From contig PLEU01000116.1 of NCBI GenBank assembly GCA_003136515.1, positions 5,655-12,930 on the forward strand: a DNA stretch of 7,276 nt, given 5' to 3'. This document shows positions 1 through 6,458 of the stretch, one piece after another. The notes under the pieces were generated by a model. That model saw nothing but the letters and a program-made list of their open reading frames with translations, had not been told where the DNA came from and did not search any database. Made by a program: the position numbers and the translations under genes. Origin of the DNA: Spartobacteria bacterium. GTDB taxonomy: Bacteria > Verrucomicrobiota > Verrucomicrobiae > Chthoniobacterales > UBA6821. The stretch's first letter is position 1, and every line of letters begins with the position of its first letter.

Positions 1-1992
1 AATATCTGCTTTGTCGTTGTCGGGGATGTGAATGCAGAAGAAATAAGGGATCAGTTGGCTGACTATTTTGAGAAATATCCCCGTGTGGCCCTGGAGCCGG
101 TTCCCGTGGAGCAGGAGCCACCCCAACTGGGCAGGCAGGAAGGGCATGATGTTTTTCCAACTGACCTGAGTCGTATCAATATCGCCTGGCGTGCTCCCGG
201 GGCCACAAGTCCCGATGCACCTGCAGTCGATGTTCTTTCTGCCGTGCTGGGAGCAGGTACCAGTTCAATTCTCAACACCGAGGTTCGGGAGAAGAAAAAT
301 CTCGCTCATCAAATAGGTGCCGGCCTTTACACGCTCAGTCCGACAGAGGGACTCATTTTTGTAGGTGCCATCGCCGACCCTTCTAAACGAGACGCTGCAG
401 AAAAGGAGATTCTTCTCCAGATAGACAAGGTGGCCAAAGATGGTGTTACTGATGCCCAGCTTCCAAAGGTCAAAAAAGGGATGCTTGCTGATCACTTCAA
501 CGGACTCAGCACCACACGTGGCCGGGCATCCGATTATGGAAACGGCTGGCTCATGACAGGAAATCCCGAATACGGGAAACGCTATCTAGAAGCTATAGAG
601 AAAGTGACTGCTGCCGACGTTCGTCGCGTTGCGGCTGAATATCTTAAGCCGGAGAGCCTTACGGTAACATCCCTGGACCCGTTGCCGGTCGATACTTCTT
701 CAACGGCGGCTCCCGCCTCCAAAGCTGTCGATTCCACGGTAAATAAATCCGAACTTTCCAATGGCCTCCGCGTCTTGATCGGAGAGGATCACCGTTTGCC
801 GCTGGTTTCCATATCTGCGGTTTTCCGTGGAGGACTCCTTAGCGAGACCGCCAAAAACAATGGCATTTCGCGCCTTCTCTCCAGCACCATTATAAAGGGT
901 ACCAAGACGCGCACAGCACAGCAGATTGCAGAATCCATCGAGAGTGTGGGTGGATCCATCGGCGCCGACACTGGGAACAATACGGTTTCCGTCTCGGTCT
1001 CGGTCATGAAGGATGATCTTCCTCTTGGTATGAAGATCCTTGCAGATGTGCTGGCCAATGCGACCTTCCCTGATGCGGAGGTCGCTTTGGAAAAGGATTC
1101 TCAACTTGCCTCCATAAAGGCGGATGACGATCAGATCACCACGGTGGCCCGGAATCTGATCAAACCCCGTCTCTACGGCAACCATCCCTATTCCCTGCGA
1201 TCCAACGGAACTCCCGAGAGCGTCGCCTCCCTGACCCCACTTCAGCTGAGGGAGTATCGTGATCAACTCATCGTTGCTCGCAATGGGGTTCTCTCCATTT
1301 TTGGAGATGTGAAGGCTGATGAAGCTCTTGAGTTAGCGAAAAAAGATTTTGGATCACTTCCCTCGGGGACGCTGGCCTTGACGAACCCTCCTGTGGCTAC
1401 ACAACTCTCCGCATCTGTCGAGGCTAAGGCCGAGATGCGGAAACAACAGGCCGTTATCATGAAAGGCTACCTTGGAACAACCATCAACAATGCAGACCGG
1501 CCTGCACTTGAACTCATCGAGGAAGCTTCTAGCGACCTCGGCTCCCGTTTCTTCGTGCGAATTAGGGAGAAACTGGGGCTGGCTTATTTTGTAGGGGCCT
1601 CCAACTCTACGGGACTGGCACCAGGAGCTTTTGTCTTCTACCTAGGCACACGCCCTGACAAAGTTGATCTGGCCCGTCATGAGTTTGATGATGAAATCTC
1701 GAAGCTGGCTTCGGATGGTCTGACCCAGGTTGAATTGGACCGGGCAAAGGCCAAGTTGCTAGGTGCGGAGGCCATCCGCAACCAGTCCAGTGCGGCCGTG
1801 GGAGCTCTTAGCGCCACAAATGAAATCATGGGACTTGGCTATGATTATCAGAAGGGACGCACCGCGGAGATCGAAAAAGTCACCTTGGATGAGATCCGGA
1901 GGGTTGCTCAGAAATATTTCCGGGATGGGAAGAGCGTCGAAGTGGTTGTCGGACCTCCTACATCCCAAAGCGCACCTTTGCATCAACCCTGA
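1..1992 (+). CDS. M16 family zinc metallopeptidase (insulinase/pitrilysin-like), two-half protein, 5' end cut by window
   Basis: The frame is open from base 1 and reads NICFVVVGDV before a GTG codon at 28. VVVGDV is the strand that ends an M16 N-terminal domain, so the gene begins upstream and the GTG is not its start. 663 codons are visible. Fragment residues about 10-225 form the C-terminal domain of the first half, including GTSSILNTEVREKKNLAHQ. Residues about 249-663 form a complete second half, from SELSNGLRVLIGEDHRLPL through REKLGLAYFVG to the stop TGA. The catalytic HxxEH of the first half would lie off the left edge. In the second half the same place reads RLLSS (871-885), so this half cannot bind zinc in the usual way. 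The Arg/Tyr substrate-binding pair seen in M16 C-terminal halves is present (REKLGLAY), whereas the first half has His in place of the Tyr. Two-half M16 enzymes of roughly 850-950 residues are usually exported and degrade peptides. That location is inferred, since the N-terminus is missing. The family call is firm; substrate is unknown. Confidence 0.93.
   Translation, partial: NICFVVVGDVNAEEIRDQLADYFEKYPRVALEPVPVEQEPPQLGRQEGHDVFPTDLSRINIAWRAPGATSPDAPAVDVLSAVLGAGTSSILNTEVREKKNLAHQIGAGLYTLSPTEGLIFVGAIADPSKRDAAEKEILLQIDKVAKDGVTDAQLPKVKKGMLADHFNGLSTTRGRASDYGNGWLMTGNPEYGKRYLEAIEKVTAADVRRVAAEYLKPESLTVTSLDPLPVDTSSTAAPASKAVDSTVNKSELSNGLRVLIGEDHRLPLVSISAVFRGGLLSETAKNNGISRLLSSTIIKGTKTRTAQQIAESIESVGGSIGADTGNNTVSVSVSVMKDDLPLGMKILADVLANATFPDAEVALEKDSQLASIKADDDQITTVARNLIKPRLYGNHPYSLRSNGTPESVASLTPLQLREYRDQLIVARNGVLSIFGDVKADEALELAKKDFGSLPSGTLALTNPPVATQLSASVEAKAEMRKQQAVIMKGYLGTTINNADRPALELIEEASSDLGSRFFVRIREKLGLAYFVGASNSTGLAPGAFVFYLGTRPDKVDLARHEFDDEISKLASDGLTQVELDRAKAKLLGAEAIRNQSSAAVGALSATNEIMGLGYDYQKGRTAEIEKVTLDEIRRVAQKYFRDGKSVEVVVGPPTSQSAPLHQP
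991..1005 (+). repeat. Short tandem GTCTCG repeat within the M16 gene
   Basis: GTCTCG occurs twice in tandem followed by GTC, coding for part of an alternating Ser-Val beta strand (VSVSVSV). It is in frame and fits a strand of the M16 fold, so it is most likely ordinary coding sequence. Confidence 0.3.
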
Positions 1993-2024
1993 ATCTGTAA
2001 CACAAACTTACCAATCCCACTTCC

Positions 2025-2480
2025 ATGGCCGAAATCCAACGCTCCACTCACGCCGGTGAACTTGCCCAGAAGTTCATTGAATTCATAATGATGCAAGCCC
2101 AGCAGGCGGCACTCTGCCTCGGACAAATCCCGCATCCTTCCACCGGAAAGGCCGAAGTAAATCTGGAAGCAGCTCGCATGTTCATTGATCACCTTGAGAT
2201 CATTAAGGAGAAGACCAGGGGCAATCTCAGTCCCGACGAGGATAAAATCCTCACGAGTATCCTTTCCGAACTGCAGCTCGCGTTTGTACATGTTGCTGGT
2301 AAGTCGGGAACTTCCATTGCATCAGAATTCAACGATGAATTGACGACTCCGCACGATGAGGTGCCGGTTTCAAATGAAGTCTCCTCCGCGCCAGAAATTC
2401 CGGCTTCCGAGCCGACAACCGCAGTTACTCCATCTGAAGAAGAGGGGAAAAAGAAATTCACCAAGAGCTACGGGGCTTGA
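2025..2480 (+). CDS. DUF1844 domain protein
   Basis: This is a 151-residue protein of unknown function. Residues about 13-90 match the DUF1844 pattern: LAQKFIEFIMMQAQQAALCLGQIPHPSTGKAEVNLEAARMFIDHLEIIKEKTRGNLSPDE, with the family hallmarks LGxIPxPxTG, the NLExAR-xxIDxLE helix and KTRGNLSPDE. It is predicted mostly helical and soluble, with no signal peptide or clear membrane segment. Residues about 95-151 are a low-complexity tail rich in Glu, Pro, Ser and Thr that ends in a basic stretch, KKKFTKSYGA. The ATG at 2025 is the only sensible start: an in-frame TAA lies at 1998-2000 and no other start codon falls between. There is no Shine-Dalgarno sequence ahead of it, so translation may be coupled to the M16 gene that ends 32 bases upstream or may use an SD-independent route. 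DUF1844 proteins occur across Planctomycetota, Verrucomicrobiota, Acidobacteriota and deltaproteobacterial lineages, and no biochemical role is established that I know of. Confidence 0.9.
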   Translation: MAEIQRSTHAGELAQKFIEFIMMQAQQAALCLGQIPHPSTGKAEVNLEAARMFIDHLEIIKEKTRGNLSPDEDKILTSILSELQLAFVHVAGKSGTSIASEFNDELTTPHDEVPVSNEVSSAPEIPASEPTTAVTPSEEEGKKKFTKSYGA

Positions 2481-2521
2481 GCCTTGCATAAACGCCGTTA
2501 GACAAAGCCTCTGCCTGATGC

Positions 2522-2525
2522 GAGG
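2522..2525 (+). promoter_or_regulatory. Ribosome binding site for the desaturase TTG start
   Basis: GAGG lies 8 bases ahead of TTG at 2534, a normal spacing, and supports this rare start codon. A second purine-rich run, GGGAGG at 2552-2557, lies inside the gene. No ATG, GTG or TTG follows it in frame at a usable distance (only CTG at 2561), so it is less likely to set the start. Confidence 0.5.
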
Positions 2526-2533
2526 TTCCCTGC

Positions 2534-3526
2534 TTGATTACACATCGCACCGGGAGGCATCTGATCCTTGCCACCAAGCCGTACGCTAGGGATCACACGC
2601 TCCGGAGTTGGTGGGCTATTTTATCCACACTCGCCCTTTTGGGGACCAGTTTATCTGTGAGTCTCCAACTCATTCTCCACTCCGAATCAATAGGTTCATT
2701 GATTAGCATTGCATGCAGCTTCACTTCAGGCTTGCTGGCACTGCGACTTTTCGTCATCTACCACGACCATCAGCACAGAGCCATTCTTCCAAAGTCCCGG
2801 GCTGCTACCAAGTTGATGAAACTTATCGGACTGCTGTGCCTGAGTCCCACGAGTATCTGGACCAGCTCCCATAACCACCACCATCATCATAATTCAAAGC
2901 TTAGGGGATCGAATATCGGATCGTTTCCGGTCATGACTAAGGATCGTTTTTTGAGTTCCTCCCGCGCCGAGAAAGCACTCTATCTTTTCATGCGTCATCC
3001 TCTGACGATCTTCTTCGGGTATGTTTTCATATTTCTCTACGGAATGTGCCTTTACCCGCTATTCGATAAGCCAAGGGCTCACTGGGACTGCCTCCTCTCC
3101 TTCCTCCTACATATTGCTATCGGGATTGCCCTTTTTCTGGGTTTCGGTTGGCGCGGAGTCATCCTAGCCCAGACGATTCCCTTTATGATTTCCGGCGGTT
3201 TGGGATCTTATCTTTTCTATGCACAGCACAATTTTTCCACCGTCTCTTTCCATGACAAATCCGGCTGGACCTATGAAAAGGCCGCATTGGAATCGTCCAG
3301 CTACATGCAGACCGGACCACTGATGAGCTGGTTTACTGCAAATATAGGATATCACCACATTCATCATCTGAATGCGCTCATCCCGTTTTACCGGCTGCCT
3401 GAAGCCTTTGCCTCGTTGCCCGAACTTGGGAATCCAAAACTCACCTCCCTTCACCTATCGGAAATCGCCCGTTGTTTGAAACTTAAGGTCTGGGATGTGG
3501 AAAACCAATGCATGGTGGGATTATAG
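2534..3526 (+). CDS. Membrane fatty acid desaturase (acyl-lipid, omega-6/delta-12 type likely)
   Basis: The protein has 330 residues and three histidine boxes of a di-iron membrane desaturase: HDHQH (77-81), HNHHHHH (113-119, containing HxxHH) and HHIHH (274-278, HxxHH). Hydrophobic segments lie near residues 26-47, 54-76, 155-175, 184-204 and 208-228, giving a multi-span inner-membrane enzyme with the boxes on the cytoplasmic side. The stretches FYAQHNF (228-234) and WFTANIGYHHIHHLNALIPFYRLP resemble delta-12/omega-6 acyl-lipid desaturases such as DesA/FAD2 relatives. The usual reaction is O2-dependent insertion of a cis double bond into a membrane lipid acyl chain using electrons from ferredoxin or a similar donor; the exact position here is not readable. 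Start: TTG at 2534 has GAGG at 2522-2525 with 8 bases between, and an in-frame TGA at 2516 blocks extension. No ATG or GTG occurs in frame until well past the first box. Carotenoid ketolases/hydroxylases share such boxes but fit the C-terminal motifs less well. The gene ends inside the stop region of the convergent nuclease gene. Confidence 0.9.
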   Translation: MITHRTGRHLILATKPYARDHTLRSWWAILSTLALLGTSLSVSLQLILHSESIGSLISIACSFTSGLLALRLFVIYHDHQHRAILPKSRAATKLMKLIGLLCLSPTSIWTSSHNHHHHHNSKLRGSNIGSFPVMTKDRFLSSSRAEKALYLFMRHPLTIFFGYVFIFLYGMCLYPLFDKPRAHWDCLLSFLLHIAIGIALFLGFGWRGVILAQTIPFMISGGLGSYLFYAQHNFSTVSFHDKSGWTYEKAALESSSYMQTGPLMSWFTANIGYHHIHHLNALIPFYRLPEAFASLPELGNPKLTSLHLSEIARCLKLKVWDVENQCMVGL

Positions 3527-4894
3527 TTCGATCGGTACACCCGGCGGAGGGGAGAGAATTTTTGTGCCTGGAAGGGCGGCGTAGAGTTCTTTGCCGAACC
3601 ATTCGATCGCAGGATCATCGCCGTGGACAAGCAGGATGGTTTTGGGCTTCACTTTGATGGCATAGGCAAGCAATTCCTCGCGCCGAGAGTGGGCGCTGAA
3701 GGTGAATTCCTCCCGATGACATCGGAATGACACGGGTGCGGTTTTTTCAGCAAGTTGAATGTCACTTCCGGGCTGGGCCCGACGCACGGCACCTGCAGGG
3801 GAGTTTGGATCGGAATATCCCACAAAGAAAAGATACTGGCTGGGATCAGGAAGCACCTTCCGCGCAAAGATGTTGGAGAGGGTATGCTCGGTCATCATCC
3901 CGCTGGAGAGGGCATAGATGGCTCTTTTACGTGGATTGAGGGTCTGGATCTCTTGACCTCCGGCGATATAGGGTGCAACTGCGTCCATCAATCTGAGCTG
4001 CGGAAGATTACGGGGAACCTGACCAGCCATTGTGTCATAGATAGCCGTAATTTTGCTGCTCAGACCACCGACATAGACCGGGGTAGGGGGGATGATTCTT
4101 TCCCTCTGCATCTTCCAGAGAAGGGCCATAACCTCCTGAGTCTTGCCCAAAGCAAAGACTGGGAGGGTGATACTTGCACCCTTCTCCAGTGCTGCGGCGA
4201 CAGCGGCGGCAAATCGCACTTCTTCCTGAGGGCGTGTAAAACCAGCTGGCATCGGAGCATCTCCCCTGGTGGTTTCCATCAGGAGTACATCAACCTCCTC
4301 TTCGGGAAATTGCGCACCGGTTTGGATCGTCTGATCCTCAAAATTGACATCCCCGGTGTAGAAAAATTTCCTGCCTTTCGCCCGAATCATCACCCCGGCT
4401 GACCCCAGTATATGCCCGGCATCATGGAAGGTCACAGTGGGGCAGGAAACATTCAGGGGGCTGCGTTCTCCGTCAAGGGTGTGGGGACGCTCCAGCGGGC
4501 ATGTGCGCCAAGAGCGGGATGCGAGTTCAATGCTACGATGGGTGAAAAGTTGCAGATTAGAGAGTCCCAACTGCTCCTGTTGGCGCATCATCACATTTAC
4601 GGAATTATGGAGCATCACATCGGCGATCCGTGCCGTGGCTGCTGTCATCAGAACCGGCATCTCTGGCTGACTGCTTTGCAGGAGTGGGAGACACCCCAAA
4701 TGATCCTGATGGGCATGGGTCAGAATAGTGGAACGAATACTCCCCGGCTCGATATCCTCCAGCATTGGCGTGGAATCCTGTCCGACCTGCTCCGGATGCA
4801 TCCCACAATCCAACACCACTGAGTCTTCTTCAAGATCGAGGCGGTAACAGTTGGCTCCGATTCCTGCACCCCGTGTCAGATTCGTAAAACGCAT
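3521..4894 (-). CDS. Beta-CASP metallo-beta-lactamase-fold ribonuclease, YSH1/CPSF-73 type (COG1236-like)
   Basis: The protein has 457 residues, the usual length of compact bacterial and archaeal CPSF-73-like nucleases. Metallo-beta-lactamase motifs are all present: D29 (VVLDCG), H60-x-H62-x-D64-H65 (THAHQDHLG), H161 (DAGHILGSA) and D182 (FYTGDVNF). The beta-CASP domain spans about residues 207-385, with motif A at E207 (METTRG), followed by TLPVFALGKTQEVM and YVGGLSSKI. The C-terminal RMMBL part carries motif B H402 (FTFSAHSRREEL) and motif C H424 (ILLVHGD). All metal ligands are intact, so it should be an active two-zinc hydrolase. Relatives are RNA endo- or 5'-exonucleases acting in the cytoplasm; the actual RNA targets are unknown. 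There is no signal peptide and no KH domain of the archaeal type. The ATG at 4892-4894 is secure because an in-frame TAA lies 24 bases upstream and no other start codon intervenes. No clear Shine-Dalgarno is visible, only a weak AGAG 9 bases away. The gene diverges from the DUF1800 gene and overlaps the desaturase tail by 6 bases. Confidence 0.93.
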   Translation of the reverse strand: MRFTNLTRGAGIGANCYRLDLEEDSVVLDCGMHPEQVGQDSTPMLEDIEPGSIRSTILTHAHQDHLGCLPLLQSSQPEMPVLMTAATARIADVMLHNSVNVMMRQQEQLGLSNLQLFTHRSIELASRSWRTCPLERPHTLDGERSPLNVSCPTVTFHDAGHILGSAGVMIRAKGRKFFYTGDVNFEDQTIQTGAQFPEEEVDVLLMETTRGDAPMPAGFTRPQEEVRFAAAVAAALEKGASITLPVFALGKTQEVMALLWKMQRERIIPPTPVYVGGLSSKITAIYDTMAGQVPRNLPQLRLMDAVAPYIAGGQEIQTLNPRKRAIYALSSGMMTEHTLSNIFARKVLPDPSQYLFFVGYSDPNSPAGAVRRAQPGSDIQLAEKTAPVSFRCHREEFTFSAHSRREELLAYAIKVKPKTILLVHGDDPAIEWFGKELYAALPGTKILSPPPGVPIEL

Positions 4895-4980
4895 ACCGAG
4901 TAACTCTAAAAGTCCTTATCGGTCACAGCGAGGAGCATTTCATCCTTCTCTGCGACTTTTAAGCAATTAGGTGTTATATA
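4895..4980. promoter_or_regulatory. Divergent intergenic region between the nuclease and DUF1800 genes
   Basis: These 86 bases are the only place for promoters of the minus-strand nuclease and the plus-strand DUF1800 gene. AT-rich blocks lie at 4956-4969 and 4971-4981 (GTTATATATTG). I cannot assign convincing -35/-10 pairs on either strand. On the minus strand a TTGCTT reading (complement of 4961-4966) could serve as a -35, but the -10 that would follow is poor. A GAGGAG run at 4930-4935 has no matching start codon downstream. No operator-like palindrome was seen. Confidence 0.45.
4969..4973 (+). promoter_or_regulatory. Weak ribosome binding site for the DUF1800 gene
   Basis: AGGTG lies 7 bases before TTG at 4981 and 13 bases before ATG at 4987. 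The spacing favours TTG, while the codon favours ATG. The two choices differ by only two residues (MS). Confidence 0.35.
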
Positions 4981-6423
4981 TTGAGTATGCTTTCCCCCTG
5001 TCCGGCAAAGTACTGGAACCGCTACACAGCGGCGCACCTTCTTAACAGGGCTGGATTTGGGGGGACTCCGGCCGAGATAGACACCTTGGAATCCCTTGGG
5101 CAGAAACGGGGCATCAGCTCGGCGGTTGAGTCATTTCTGAATGCTGACGATAATGGCGATCTCTTTGAAGTCCCCCCCCTGCTGACCCCCGGAGACCGCT
5201 TCGCCTTTCAACAGAGATTGAAAGTGGCCGCTTCCGATGCGGAAAAACAGGCAATCCGCAAGGAGGTGAACGATGCAGAACGCACATCAATGATCGATCT
5301 GCGCCTTTGGTGGTTGAACAGGATGCGATATACCTCGGCGCCCCTCTTGGAAAAGGCAACCCTCTTCTGGCACGGGCATTTCGCAACCAGCAATCAGAAG
5401 GTGAATGAACCCTACATGATGTGGCAGCAGAATGAAACCCTGCGCCATTACGCCCTAGGACGCTTCCCGGATCTGCTTAAGGCGATGTCACGTGATCCGG
5501 CCATGATCCGATGGCTTGATCTGGAAAGCAGCCGCAAGAACCATCCGAATGAGAATTTCGCCCGTGAAGTAATGGAACTCTTCTCACTGGGCGAGGGGCA
5601 TTACAGCGAAAAGGATGTTCAAGAAGGAGCCCGGGCCTTCACCGGATACCGGGTGAATCAGCAAACGGGCTATTTCCAGATGTCCCCGAATGACTTTGAT
5701 CCGGGACAAAAATCATTTCTGGGACAGATCGGAGCCCTTACAGGCGATGAGGTTATCGACATTATCGTCGCCCAACCTCAATGTGCCCGTTTCATCGGGA
5801 GAAAACTATGGGTCTTCTTTGTATCAGATAATCCAAGCGATCAGATTGTGGATGAGGTTGCCACGTTGCTTTTCAGGAACGGGTATGACATCGGGGCAAC
5901 CCTTGGGGTGATCTTTCAGAGCGCTGCCTTTTATTCTCCAAATGTCATCCACGAGCAGATCAAGAGCCCCGTACAGTGGATGATCCAGACAACGAAGATG
6001 CTCGAAATCCCTCTCCCCGATCCCCAGCTTTTGGAAAACTCCCTCTACATGCTTGGGCAGTTGCTATTTTCTCCACCCAATGTCAAGGGATGGGACGGAG
6101 GGCGTTCTTGGATTAGCGCCTCCAGCCTCCTTTATCGCTATAATCTGGCTGCTTACCTGCTGAGTGGCAGGGCTCATGTTCTGGGGGGAGGGAACAAAAG
6201 CACCCCTATTCCTCTCGACAAAATAGTCCCTCTCTCCGAGAGGGGGGGAGAAGTGCAGCTTGTGGATCCGCTTGGATTCAGGGTCTTCAATGCACCGCTT
6301 TCCCCGAAAAACCGTTCTGAATTCTTCGATGATCTGCTTCGACACCCCGTTCCCTACACGGACATGGTGGTACGCGATCTGCTGCAAATTATGATGGGGA
6401 CTCCCGAATTTCAGCTGTGCTAA
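4981..6423 (+). CDS. DUF1800 domain protein
   Basis: The protein has 480 residues and looks full length. Family signatures in order are AAHLLNRAGFGGTPAEID (17-34), PLLEKATLFWHGHFATSNQKV (121-141), LLKAMSRDPAMIRWLDLESS (165-184), HPNENFAREVMELFSLGEGHYSEKDVQEGARAFTGYR (188-224; shown by its key residues PNENFARE and GARAFTG), PNVKGWDGGRSWI (366-378) and a C-terminal VRDLLQIMMGTPEFQL. The function of the family is not established. It is large in Planctomycetota, Verrucomicrobiota and other environmental bacteria and usually sits next to a DUF1501 gene, as here, where the partner follows after 35 bases. There is no N-terminal signal peptide, and an in-frame TAA at 4960-4962 rules out a longer upstream form. 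Start is TTG 4981 or ATG 4987. Residues about 398-440 are a variable linker whose DNA contains a GC-rich hairpin. The family call is firm; the role is unknown. Confidence 0.93.
   Translation: MSMLSPCPAKYWNRYTAAHLLNRAGFGGTPAEIDTLESLGQKRGISSAVESFLNADDNGDLFEVPPLLTPGDRFAFQQRLKVAASDAEKQAIRKEVNDAERTSMIDLRLWWLNRMRYTSAPLLEKATLFWHGHFATSNQKVNEPYMMWQQNETLRHYALGRFPDLLKAMSRDPAMIRWLDLESSRKNHPNENFAREVMELFSLGEGHYSEKDVQEGARAFTGYRVNQQTGYFQMSPNDFDPGQKSFLGQIGALTGDEVIDIIVAQPQCARFIGRKLWVFFVSDNPSDQIVDEVATLLFRNGYDIGATLGVIFQSAAFYSPNVIHEQIKSPVQWMIQTTKMLEIPLPDPQLLENSLYMLGQLLFSPPNVKGWDGGRSWISASSLLYRYNLAAYLLSGRAHVLGGGNKSTPIPLDKIVPLSERGGEVQLVDPLGFRVFNAPLSPKNRSEFFDDLLRHPVPYTDMVVRDLLQIMMGTPEFQLC
6228..6244 (+). repeat. GC-rich inverted repeat inside the DUF1800 gene
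   Basis: CCCTCTC (6228-6234) and GAGAGGG (6238-6244) form a perfect 7-bp stem with a 3-base TCC loop. A second copy of the left arm, CCTCTCG at 6211-6217, can pair instead with CGAGAGG at 6237-6243, so the two stems exclude each other. It codes for PLSERGG in a variable linker of the protein. No T tract follows, so it is not an intrinsic terminator. It may be chance or a dispersed short palindrome. Confidence 0.4.
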
Positions 6424-6458
6424 ATGAAAATTGTGCAATCCTTAACTCAAGCCCTCCC

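Noticed and set aside
28..30. GTG at 28 as the start of the M16 gene
   Set aside because: The frame is open to base 1 and codes for VVVGDV, a conserved internal M16 strand, so the gene starts upstream of the window.
700..1266. 188-codon open frame on the minus strand inside the M16 gene
   Set aside because: It has no recognisable domain and lies wholly opposite a clear M16 coding sequence.
3755..4402. 215-codon open frame on the plus strand opposite the nuclease gene
   Set aside because: The minus-strand frame has every beta-CASP motif. The plus-strand product has no family resemblance and is a shadow.
6228..6244. Hairpin as an intrinsic terminator
   Set aside because: It lies inside a coding sequence and is followed by a G-rich run, not by T residues.
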